64,000 nucleotides of DNA from Paenibacillus sinopodophylli (GTDB lineage Bacteria; Bacillota; Bacilli; Paenibacillales; Paenibacillaceae). A program made the position numbers and the translations under genes. The stretch spans positions 1,027,339-1,091,338 of the forward strand of contig NZ_VDBO01000001.1 of assembly GCF_005930355.1 (NCBI RefSeq), read 5' to 3'. The notes under the pieces were generated by a model. That model had not been told where the DNA came from and made no database searches. It saw only the letters and a program-made list of their open reading frames with translations. This document shows positions 39,656 through 47,273 of the stretch, in pieces. How positions within the stretch are numbered: position 1 is the stretch's first letter; the number at the start of each line of letters is the position of its first letter.

Positions 39656-40003
39656 TGTTGAAATCCTCCATTTCACAGACTGAGATCAGTCATATGTACA
39701 CAAACCTCTATTATTGTAGCACCTTTCCCCACTCGTTACCTTATTTTCATACATAATTAATACGGCTTTTTTGATATGGGTTTCATCTCAATTTGAGATT
39801 AAATAAATTAAACCTGTTGTTGCGGGCATTTATGGGTACGGAAACTACGCCCTCTAGTATGACCCAAACAGAAGCTGCATACCCGATTATTTTAAATATT
39901 GACAATGGAATCCATTCTAATCTATGATATTGGCAAATTCATAAATACGGATCAGAATGGTTAGGAAGCACCTTCATTCTCATACATGGAGGGGCTATTT
40001 GTT
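39656..40003. promoter_or_regulatory. Divergent sucC / comM control region
   Basis: A 348-base AT-rich gap. On the minus strand, TGCTACAAT (39713-39721) is an extended -10 for sucC with no good -35. On the plus strand, TTGACA (39899-39904) and TATGAT (39923-39928), 18 bases apart, make a strong SigA-type promoter for comM; its spacer contains AATGGA-A-TCCATT. A perfect 15-base inverted repeat ATCTCAA-T-TTGAGAT lies at 39785-39799 between the two. No gene is seen in the gap. Confidence 0.7.
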
Positions 40004-41578
40004 ATGTTCAGCGTTATTCAAGGTGCAAGCGTATATGGCGTAGATGGCAAAAGCATTTCAGTCGAGGTCGATATTTCAAGCGGCCTTCCCCAGATTAGCA
40101 TTGTTGGGCTGCCTGACCCCGCTGTACGAGAATCAGTCGAGCGCGTTCGAGCAGCGCTGAAAAACAGCGGCTTCACCTTCCCTCTAGACCGCATCACTGT
40201 TAATCTTGCTCCTGCTGATCTACGCAAAGAAGGCACCGCTTTCGATCTGGCTATTGCAGCTGGAATTCTAACAGCCAGCGGTCAAATAAACGATGCTCCA
40301 TTCGAGCGTACACTGCTGATTGGAGAACTATCACTGAACGGAAGCGTCCGTCCCGTTCCCGGTGTATTAGCCATGATTGAGCAAGCAAAACGCAGCGGCA
40401 TTGAGCGTATCCTGCTGCCAAGCGGCAATGTCAAAGAAGCTGTCTGGATATCGGGTATGGAACTGTATGCCCTTAATCATTTGAACGAGCTCGATTTGAA
40501 CAAGAAGAAGCAAGCAGATTGGACGCATATTCGCGTGCCACTAGGGAACATGTCTGCTTATGGCAGTACGAATAGCCCATTATCCGTTGCGGCGCTTGAG
40601 TCAATCGGCGATTATGGCGATGTGATTGGTCAGCACCAAGCCAAGCGTGCCATGCTCATAGCAGCTGCAGGCAAGCAAAACATTCTTCTGAGCGGTCCTC
40701 CCGGCACCGGCAAGACCATGATGATTCGCCGCCTTCCAGGCATACTACCTCCATTAACTGAGCAGGAAGCGCTGGAAGTTACCAAAATATACAGCGTAGC
40801 AGGCAAGCTGCTCGACGGCTCACAAGGCTTGATTGCTCAAGCTCCCTTTCGCGCTCCTCACCATACCATCTCAACAGGGGGCTTGATCGGAGGAGGTTCG
40901 ATTCCGAAGCCCGGTGAAGTTACTCTTGCTCACCGCGGCGTTCTGTTTCTAGATGAGCTGCCGGAATTCCCGAGACAAGTGCTTGAAGTGCTGCGGCAAC
41001 CCCTTGAGGATCGTATCGTAACCATATCCCGCTCCAAAGCGGTATTCCAATTTCCTGCCGATATCATGTTAGCCGCTTCATATAACCCCTGCCCCTGCGG
41101 TTACTATGGCTACGAGTATGGAGATAAACATTGTACTTGCAGTGCCTCTCTGATCAGTCGTTACCGCTCCAAGATCTCAGGCCCTCTGCTCGATCGGATT
41201 GATCTGCAGCTGCAGGTTCCGCGTCCAATCTCGCTGGAGCAGCAAGCATCAAGTCCCACTCTAACTACACAGCAAATGAAAGAGCTGGTCTTACAAGCTA
41301 GAAGCTTCCGACTTGCCCGGACTACAGAAAAGAACAGCATCCAAACTGCCGGTGATCCGACGACTGGAGCTGCCCTGCGCAAAGCGATAAGCTTAAAACC
41401 AGAAGCGCTGCACCTGCTTGATCATGCCTTTGAAGTACTCGGCATCAGTATGCGCGCCTATGATCGAATACTTAAACTGGCTCGTACCATTGCCGATCTG
41501 GAAACCAGCGAATCCGTCGAAGCCGAGCATGTTGCAGAAGCCATTCAATTTCGCGGATTAGATCAGATTATTCATTAG
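40004..41578 (+). CDS. comM: YifB/ComM family AAA+ ATPase (Mg-chelatase-like)
   Basis: A 524-residue protein: N-terminal Lon-protease-like S5 domain (VDISSGLPQISIVGLPDPAV), AAA+ core with Walker A GPPGTGKT and Walker B VLFLDELPEF, and a C-terminal Mg-chelatase helical domain. The Cys cluster NPCPCGYYG...HCTC after the Walker B region is typical of the family. In Vibrio, ComM is a branch-migration helicase for DNA integrated in transformation; the role in Gram-positives is inferred. ATG is 9 bases from GGAGGGG. It is on the opposite strand to its neighbours. Confidence 0.93.
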   Translation: MFSVIQGASVYGVDGKSISVEVDISSGLPQISIVGLPDPAVRESVERVRAALKNSGFTFPLDRITVNLAPADLRKEGTAFDLAIAAGILTASGQINDAPFERTLLIGELSLNGSVRPVPGVLAMIEQAKRSGIERILLPSGNVKEAVWISGMELYALNHLNELDLNKKKQADWTHIRVPLGNMSAYGSTNSPLSVAALESIGDYGDVIGQHQAKRAMLIAAAGKQNILLSGPPGTGKTMMIRRLPGILPPLTEQEALEVTKIYSVAGKLLDGSQGLIAQAPFRAPHHTISTGGLIGGGSIPKPGEVTLAHRGVLFLDELPEFPRQVLEVLRQPLEDRIVTISRSKAVFQFPADIMLAASYNPCPCGYYGYEYGDKHCTCSASLISRYRSKISGPLLDRIDLQLQVPRPISLEQQASSPTLTTQQMKELVLQARSFRLARTTEKNSIQTAGDPTTGAALRKAISLKPEALHLLDHAFEVLGISMRAYDRILKLARTIADLETSESVEAEHVAEAIQFRGLDQIIH

Positions 41579-41592
41579 ATAAACAGCAAATG

Positions 41593-41636
41593 GGCTTTCA
41601 CTGTTGTTACTGACATACAGTGAAAGCCTTCTATTG
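41593..41636 (+). terminator. Terminator after comM
   Basis: A perfect 12-base stem (GGCTTTCACTGT / ACAGTGAAAGCC) with a 12-base loop, followed on the plus strand by TTCTATTGTT. The T-run is broken, so strength is uncertain. It also lies just downstream of the converging yraN stop and may stop both transcripts. Confidence 0.75.
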
Positions 41637-41644
41637 TTCATAGA

Positions 41645-42049
41645 CTAGAATGCTCCCTCGTAATGGCGGCATTCGGCGATGCCGCCATCCAAGCGATTAA
41701 TAGTTACTGCAACGACATCGAATCGCTGCGGCGCATCTATTCGTCCAATGCTTTTCAAATAAACTTGAGCTGTATTCCGTACTTTTTGCTGCTTGCGATA
41801 ATCAACGGACTCAGCTGCTGTGCCGAATTTCCCCCCCGCTGTTCTTGCGCGCACCTCCACAAATATAAACCTGCCATCTAGCTCTGCAATAACGTCTAGT
41901 TCTCCGCTGCGGCAACGCCAATTGCGCTCCAATATCGCGTAATCAGCAGCAAGCAAATAGTCGCATGCCGCCTTTTCACCAAGCTCACCCGTCAGCTTTC
42001 TATTAATCTTTATGCGAAGTGCGTCTGAAGGAGCGGTTTGATCAGCCAT
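41645..42049 (-). CDS. YraN/UPF0102 family nuclease-like protein
   Basis: A 134-residue protein of the UPF0102 family with the endonuclease-like fold: GELGEKAACDYLLA, NWRCRSGELDVIAELDGRFIF with Glu-Asp-Glu residues in the expected order, then VEVRARTAGGKFGTAAESV. The catalytic-looking Asp and Glu are present. Its cell role is not known. It overlaps ylqH by 8 bases. Confidence 0.9.
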   Translation of the reverse strand: MADQTAPSDALRIKINRKLTGELGEKAACDYLLAADYAILERNWRCRSGELDVIAELDGRFIFVEVRARTAGGKFGTAAESVDYRKQQKVRNTAQVYLKSIGRIDAPQRFDVVAVTINRLDGGIAECRHYEGAF

Positions 42050-42350
42050 TAAGCATATCCCTCGCTTTACGATCTGATCGGTAAACGAAGCTTAATATTT
42101 CTGCAACTAGTGTATACAGCTCTGGTGGAATCTCCTGATCCACATCCAGCTTAGAGAGTACCTCAACTAAGGAAGAGTCCTCTTGGACAGGGATGCCATT
42201 CTTCTTCGCCTGCTCCAATATGAGGTCAGCCAGATGACCTTTTCCTTTGGCAACCATAACCGGAGCTGACCGTTCCCCAGGCTGGTACTTGAGTGCTACA
42301 GCTTTTTTCATTACTCCTTGCTGCGGTTTTTTGTCTTCTTCATTGCTCAT
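42042..42350 (-). CDS. Free-standing FlhB C-terminal-like protein (YlqH)
   Basis: A 102-residue protein of the EscU/YscU/HrcU family without any membrane segment. MKKAVALKYQPGERSAPVMV aligns with the part of FlhB directly after its self-cleavage site (FAIALKYDASKMEAPKII), and PPELYTLVAEILSFVYRSD with PPDLFQAVAEVLAYVYKMK. The NPTH motif is absent, so it looks like the already-cleaved FlhB tail. It starts inside the stop of ylqG (ATGA). In B. subtilis the same gene sits at this locus; function unknown. Confidence 0.9.
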   Translation of the reverse strand: MSNEEDKKPQQGVMKKAVALKYQPGERSAPVMVAKGKGHLADLILEQAKKNGIPVQEDSSLVEVLSKLDVDQEIPPELYTLVAEILSFVYRSDRKARDMLNG

Positions 42351-44224
42351 ATGCGATAATCCACTCCCTTGTAACGGTTCGTGGAGAATGCTGATAATTC
42401 AGATCTCGCATGATTCTTCGCGGCTATTGCCGCCCCAGTTGGTTCATCCTGCTGCATATCATTTGACTTAGGCAGCGGTGTTGTCCGAAGCGATAGCAGT
42501 TGGTAGCCTGCAGCCTGCAGGCTGTTTGTGATTTCTGCCTTTGAAGACTCTGCCAGTGTCGATATAGCAGGATGATCATTCCATAGATTAAGGCTTACAA
42601 TTTTGTCCATTACATTCACGTCAACCATCGTGTCCCCAAGCGTGCTCATCGACAAGTTAAATAGCAGCCTGCAATTAGACGAGTCGAGCTCTCCCTTGCG
42701 GCCCCGCCTCGTCTGAATGTGAACCGACGCGGTTTGTTGTCCATCTTGGCTATTAAGCGGAATAAACATGGTCACATGCGTAAGCACCGAATTGTTGCGC
42801 TCTGGCGTTAATAAAAGCTGCTGTCCGGTAATTTGCTGAACCAGCTGCTGCGCAGTTTCCTTAATAGCAGGAGGTGTGTGCTCTGATGATACAAGCGACA
42901 GAAGCGCGCTTTTTAAAGATTCATGCTGTACAGGCTGCGATCCGTCCGATGATTGCAAGCTGTCCGCAATAACAGACACAACTGCGGCGGAAGCCCGCTC
43001 AATCCCTTGCCTTCCATCGGGGGCTCTGGCAGCCAGCTGCTCTGGCGTTTCATCCGACAAAGCAGCAGACTTAGCAGCTGTATGCGTTGTTTCCAGCTTA
43101 TCTTCACTCGCCACTAGTGGCGTGACGACAGACGAAGCCGCCGTACTTTGTGCGGCTGTAGCTGGCTTCGCTTGCTCCGCTGATAATGGCGGCGGAGCAG
43201 TTGCACCTGTCGCTGTCGAAGGAGCTGACGCCTGTGGCGCAGCTGGTGCTGGTTGACTCGTCTGCGGATCACTCGCAGCTGCTTTGGCAAGTTGAAACTC
43301 ATGGTCAACGCCCATCCATTTCATCATTTGACCAAGCCAATTTGGCTGATTAACGTTTGCTTTCAACACTGGGGGCTGTCCATCGTCACCAGACTGCGCA
43401 TCTCCGGACGTATTAACGACGGCTGGAGCCGTTTGGTTTTGGATGTCCAGTTTTCCAACAGGAGCTGCTTGGGCTTTGCCAACAGGCAACTCCGAGCCCG
43501 CTTCATTTAAATTATTCGGTGCTGAAGCGGCAGTCGTTGCTCCACGCAGCAGCTCCATCCCTTCGTTCAGCAGGGCTTGAATGCGAGCAGCAGTTTGCTG
43601 GACACTTCTGCTTTCGTTCGTATCATGAGCAGGTTCACTTGCGAATGCTGTAAGCTGCTGCTGAAGGGTATCCAGCAGGTCGTGCGTACTCCGACCGAAC
43701 ATTACCTGCTGCATTGCGCCTACAGTTGCTCCTGTCATAGGCAAACCTCGCTTAAACGTTGCCGCGCTAGCCTGCATCCACTGCTCCGCGTCACCACCAG
43801 ATGGCATCGCTGCTGCTGCCTGCTGGAAGGCCTGTGCTACATCTCGGTTTAAGATAACACCGTCCTTGCGCAACTCTTTAACGATCTGAGCCGCCCATTT
43901 CTGTTCTGGCAAGGCAAGCTGCTTAGCCCATTCCTTGAAAGTATCCTCCGGCAAGCCTACTTGACCAGGCTCAACGGGCTTCAGCATAACAAGTGCACCA
44001 CTCGATTGTGGCTGAACCTGCAGCATTGCTGTTTGACCTGGTTGAAGTGGCGCCTCCAGCTTTGCACGTACTTGTACACCATTAATTTGAACAAGCGCTT
44101 CGTTGTTATCCGACACTTGCAAGACCACACCGCGAACAACTTGTCCAACCTTGAGCTCTACCGCTCTTGTATCTGCACTAGAAGCCTCTCCTAAGAAGCT
44201 TCGCATCATTTGACTAATATTCAT
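42347..44224 (-). CDS. FliK-like protein at the rnhB locus (YlqG position)
   Basis: A 625-residue Gln/Ala/Ser-rich protein. The N-terminal part (about 1-180) resembles the hook-length control family, the middle is low-complexity, and the C-terminal region (about 480-600) has FliK-C features (FNLSMSTLGDTMVDVNVMD and AEITNSLQAAGYQLLSLRTT). It is encoded right before the FlhB-tail gene with a 4-base overlap. The real FliK is at 20521-21891, so this is a second one. Whether it is exported is unknown. GGAGGCGG precedes the ATG. Confidence 0.8.
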   Translation of the reverse strand: MNISQMMRSFLGEASSADTRAVELKVGQVVRGVVLQVSDNNEALVQINGVQVRAKLEAPLQPGQTAMLQVQPQSSGALVMLKPVEPGQVGLPEDTFKEWAKQLALPEQKWAAQIVKELRKDGVILNRDVAQAFQQAAAAMPSGGDAEQWMQASAATFKRGLPMTGATVGAMQQVMFGRSTHDLLDTLQQQLTAFASEPAHDTNESRSVQQTAARIQALLNEGMELLRGATTAASAPNNLNEAGSELPVGKAQAAPVGKLDIQNQTAPAVVNTSGDAQSGDDGQPPVLKANVNQPNWLGQMMKWMGVDHEFQLAKAAASDPQTSQPAPAAPQASAPSTATGATAPPPLSAEQAKPATAAQSTAASSVVTPLVASEDKLETTHTAAKSAALSDETPEQLAARAPDGRQGIERASAAVVSVIADSLQSSDGSQPVQHESLKSALLSLVSSEHTPPAIKETAQQLVQQITGQQLLLTPERNNSVLTHVTMFIPLNSQDGQQTASVHIQTRRGRKGELDSSNCRLLFNLSMSTLGDTMVDVNVMDKIVSLNLWNDHPAISTLAESSKAEITNSLQAAGYQLLSLRTTPLPKSNDMQQDEPTGAAIAAKNHARSELSAFSTNRYKGVDYRI

Positions 44225-44346
44225 CTATTTATCCGCCTCCGCTGCTACAGCGTCAATCTGATCTATTTACCGACTGCGTAAGTCCATAACGCTTATATCG
44301 GTCATTGTAACCAAAGCATGAAGCGATTTACTCCATAAATTTGCGA

Positions 44347-44412
44347 TAAAAAATAACGTTCAACCATTACACTAGGCAACCTTTGCCTCGCACAATCGAT
44401 TGAACGTTATTT
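44347..44412 (-). terminator. Rho-independent terminator after rnhB
   Basis: A 12-13 base outer stem (AATAACGTTCAA / TTGAACGTTATT) with an inner small hairpin (GGCAA-CCT-TTGCC) is followed on the minus strand by TTTTTT. It begins 15 bases after the rnhB stop. Confidence 0.85.
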
Positions 44413-44427
44413 TATTCCATCTCCATG

Positions 44428-45042
44428 TTAAAAAAGGGAAAGCTGCTCCTCACTGAACAGGTTGCCCAGAAACGATTTTCGATGCAGGCGGCTGGGACCG
44501 TTCTCAAGCAATCGCTCCCTATGCAGCTTAGTTGCATAACCCTTGTGAATCGCAATGCCATAGGCGGGATACTCCAGCTCCCACTCTTCCTTGCAAAGCC
44601 TGTCCCGTGTAACCTTGGCAACAATGGATGCTGCCGCAATAGTTTGGCTGGTTGCATCACCTTTGATAATCGACTGCTGAGGCAGCTGTACATCAACTTT
44701 CTCTGCATCAATTAGCAAATAATCGGAAGGCACTTCTAAAGATTCTACAGCGATCTTCATAGCGAGCCTAGCCGCTTGCTTAATATTGATCCGATCAATC
44801 GTCTCAGCATCTACCCGTGCGGCCGACCAAGCGACGCATTCTTTCAATATCACATCATATAATTGATCGCGCTTTTTCTCCGATAGCTTCTTCGAGTCGT
44901 TTACACCTTCGATAATCAAGCCTGGCGGTAGAATGACAGCCGCCGCTACGACATCACCGAACAAACAACCACGACCAACTTCATCAACGCCAGCTAACGC
45001 AGTATAGCCTTCTTGCCATAACGACTGTTCGTACTGCAGCAC
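44428..45042 (-). CDS. rnhB: Ribonuclease HII
   Basis: A 204-residue type 2 RNase H that removes RNA primers and misincorporated ribonucleotides. Catalytic Asp20/Glu21 are in GVDEVGRG, the third Asp in LLIDAEKVD, and the HKGYATKLH and GPSRLHRKSF motifs follow. Starts with GTG, 7 bases after GGGGGA. Follows rbgA by 21 bases. Confidence 0.96.
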   Translation of the reverse strand: MLQYEQSLWQEGYTALAGVDEVGRGCLFGDVVAAAVILPPGLIIEGVNDSKKLSEKKRDQLYDVILKECVAWSAARVDAETIDRINIKQAARLAMKIAVESLEVPSDYLLIDAEKVDVQLPQQSIIKGDATSQTIAAASIVAKVTRDRLCKEEWELEYPAYGIAIHKGYATKLHRERLLENGPSRLHRKSFLGNLFSEEQLSLF

Positions 45043-45063
45043 GTTACGTTCCCCCGTTTCACA

Positions 45064-45930
45064 TCAATAAGGTGGTGCTTCCAGCGTGATTCGGCCGAGC
45101 TTGCCCGAACGCAAATCACGTAAGATAATTCCCGATGTTTTCTCCAAATCAACGTGTCCACCGCTAATGAGGCAGCCTCTCCGACGTCCGATATCTTCCA
45201 TGACACGGACAATCTCATCCGAATCGCTGGCATCCTTAGGAGGTGTCTCAAGCTCGTAGCGTTCTTTCATATTCGGCCAGTAGCGATCCACCAATTCGCG
45301 CATGGCGAAAAACGCAATGTCGTCCACATTTAGAATTTGCTCTCTGATTGCACCAGTCATCGCAAGACGATAACCGACCAGCTCATCCTCAAACTTCGGC
45401 CAGAGAATACCTGGCGTATCCAGAAGCTCCATCTCCGTACCAACCTTAATCCATTGCTGGCCCTTTGTAACACCTGGACGGTCACCTGTTAAGGCGATGG
45501 CTCGACCGGCAAGCTTGTTGATCAGCGTTGATTTACCAACATTCGGTATGCCGACAATTAGACCGCGAATCGCTCGCGGATTGATTCCTTTGTTAATTTG
45601 ACGCGTAATCTTCTCATGAAGAATCTGTTTGGCCTTCAGCGGAACCTCGCTTACTTTCGTCCCTGTTGAAGAATCGATAGCGATGGACTCATGTCCTTCA
45701 TTGCGGAAGTACGCCATCCATTGCTCAGTTGTTTTTGGATCTGCCAAATCTGATTTGTTCAGAACAATCAGTCTAGGCTTGCCGTTTAATATTTCTTCAA
45801 TCATCGGATTGCGGCTTGATAACGGAACTCGAGCATCCAACAGTTCGATGGCAAGATCGATTAGTTTCAGCTTGTCTTGTATTTGCCGTTTCGCCCGTGT
45901 CATATGACCCGGGAACCATTGAATGGTCAT
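45064..45930 (-). CDS. rbgA: Ribosome biogenesis GTPase RbgA (YlqF)
   Basis: A 288-residue circularly permuted GTPase needed for late 50S assembly. The G motifs come in permuted order: G4 NKSD (about 58), G1 GIPNVGKS (about 127), G3 DTPG (about 172). The N-terminal [13 protein letters not shown] is diagnostic. GAGGTGA precedes the ATG. Confidence 0.97.
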   Translation of the reverse strand: MTIQWFPGHMTRAKRQIQDKLKLIDLAIELLDARVPLSSRNPMIEEILNGKPRLIVLNKSDLADPKTTEQWMAYFRNEGHESIAIDSSTGTKVSEVPLKAKQILHEKITRQINKGINPRAIRGLIVGIPNVGKSTLINKLAGRAIALTGDRPGVTKGQQWIKVGTEMELLDTPGILWPKFEDELVGYRLAMTGAIREQILNVDDIAFFAMRELVDRYWPNMKERYELETPPKDASDSDEIVRVMEDIGRRRGCLISGGHVDLEKTSGIILRDLRSGKLGRITLEAPPY

Positions 45931-45939
45931 TTACTCACC

Positions 45940-46635
45940 TCATTTAGTCCAGTGCTTAATGAATTCCAGCTTATTCAGCGGCCAGAATATAATATCCGCA
46001 CGGCCTACAATTTCTTTGTCGGATACAAAACCGATTACTCGGCTATCCGTACTATCACTGCGATTATCGCCAAGCGCAAAAATCGTATCTTCTGGAACGA
46101 CTAGATCCGCTACGTCAGAAGTCGAACCCTTTTCATTATAAAGCTCGCCATTCGCATGCGCGGCTTCAACGGCTTCTTTAATGTAAGGCTCTTCAATTTT
46201 CTTATCATTAATATACAAGTCGTCACCATCAAGCTTAATTTTGTCGCCCGGTACGCCGATAACACGCTTAATAAATTTCCGTCCTTGCTCAGGCACGTCG
46301 AATACGACGACTTCACCAAACTTAGGCTCACGAATAGAATACAAAATTTTGTTCACGATCAGACGTTCGCCCGTCTCAAAGTTTGGTTGCATGGAAGGTC
46401 CATCAACGATAAACGGCGAGAACAAAAATTGACGTATAAGAAAAACGAGAACAACCGCAATGACTAATGCTTTAATCCATTCTACGATTTCCTTATAAGC
46501 TCCGCCCTGCTTTTTAGTCCCAGAAGCGTGAACTGCTGAGCGATTAGGTATAGTTTGCTCGTTATTCGCAAGGTTCTGCGTATCCTTCACATCCTGGTCA
46601 TTGACCAGCTCGTCATTACGCTGTTGAGAGTCCAC
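45940..46635 (-). CDS. lepB: Type I signal peptidase
   Basis: A 231-residue peptidase with an N-terminal hydrophilic region of about 50 residues, one membrane segment (about 54-74), catalytic Ser81 (GPSMQP) and the general-base Lys123 (FIKRVIGVPGD), then the conserved GDNRSDSTDSR. The GTG start has AAGG 8 bases upstream. Cleaves signal peptides on the outside of the membrane. It follows rplS after its terminator, so has its own or read-through promoter. Confidence 0.96.
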   Translation of the reverse strand: MDSQQRNDELVNDQDVKDTQNLANNEQTIPNRSAVHASGTKKQGGAYKEIVEWIKALVIAVVLVFLIRQFLFSPFIVDGPSMQPNFETGERLIVNKILYSIREPKFGEVVVFDVPEQGRKFIKRVIGVPGDKIKLDGDDLYINDKKIEEPYIKEAVEAAHANGELYNEKGSTSDVADLVVPEDTIFALGDNRSDSTDSRVIGFVSDKEIVGRADIIFWPLNKLEFIKHWTK

Positions 46636-46686
46636 TCTGCTCGCCTTCTTCCCATATGCTGTAATATGTAACGACCTTTAGAAATA

Positions 46687-46715
46687 ACGAAAAGGAGCTT
46701 GTTTGCGCAAGCCCC
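46687..46715 (-). terminator. Rho-independent terminator after rplS
   Basis: An 8-base stem (GGGGCTTG / CAAGCTCC on the minus strand, one G-U pair) with a 6-base loop is followed by TTTT. It stands between rplS and lepB. Confidence 0.82.
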
Positions 46716-46730
46716 TCTTGTCGTTTGTTC

Positions 46731-47072
46731 TTAACGAATTTCTTTAATACGAGCAGCTTTTCCGCGAAGACTACGTAGGTAGTACAATTTCGCGCGACGT
46801 ACTTTACCACGGCGAGCCACTTCGATTTTTTCGATTTTAGGCGAGTTAAGCGGGAAAGTTCTTTCCACACCAACACCGTAGGAAATTTTACGCACTGTAA
46901 AAGTTTCGCTGATTCCACCGCCGCGACGTTTAATAACAACGCCCTCGAACAATTGGATACGCTCACGTGTTCCCTCGATAACTTTTACATGAACTTTTAG
47001 CGTGTCACCAGGACGAAAGTTCGGTAGACCTTGGCGCAGGTTTTCTTGCGCAATTGTTTGCAAAAGATTCAT
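46731..47072 (-). CDS. rplS: 50S ribosomal protein L19
   Basis: A 113-residue L19, an interface protein between the subunits. [19 protein letters not shown] and the basic [20 protein letters not shown] near the C-terminus are typical. ATG at 47072 has AAGGAG 8 bases upstream. A structured leader lies before it. Confidence 0.97.
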   Translation of the reverse strand: MNLLQTIAQENLRQGLPNFRPGDTLKVHVKVIEGTRERIQLFEGVVIKRRGGGISETFTVRKISYGVGVERTFPLNSPKIEKIEVARRGKVRRAKLYYLRSLRGKAARIKEIR

Positions 47073-47171
47073 TTGATTCACTCCTTCCACCATAGACGTT
47101 CTTATAAGCTCACCGAATTCCTCTGAACCGGATCATCGCTGATAGCGGACCGTCCGACTTTACGAACAACA
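47073..47171 (-). promoter_or_regulatory. Structured rplS leader, candidate L19 autoregulation site
   Basis: About 100 bases from the predicted transcription start to the rplS start. On the minus strand they contain nested pairing potential: CGGACGGTCCG, GCT-ATC-AGC, CCG...CGG and outer GTTC...GAAC. Bacillales rplS leaders are a known ribosomal protein leader type (L19 leader). I did not check the consensus base by base, so identity is inference. Confidence 0.55.
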
Positions 47172-47177
47172 TTAGAA

Positions 47178-47206
47178 ATTTTACCATACACAGCCCAATA
47201 ATACAA
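47178..47206 (-). promoter_or_regulatory. rplS promoter
   Basis: On the minus strand TTGTAT, 17 bases, then TAAAAT with TGG just before it (an extended -10). Position and spacing fit a SigA promoter about 100 bases upstream of rplS. Confidence 0.75.
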
Positions 47207-47273
47207 GACGATTTTTTATTCCTTTTTCATGTATACTGAAATATGACAAACACCGACAGAAGAGGTGACTAAA

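Noticed and set aside
39899..39928. AATGGA-A-TCCATT in the comM promoter spacer as an operator
   Set aside because: A 6-base half-site with no second copy seen; likely chance in AT-rich DNA.
47220..47264. TATACT before the CAP gene as a SigA promoter
   Set aside because: No acceptable -35 was found at 16-18 bases; left unassigned.
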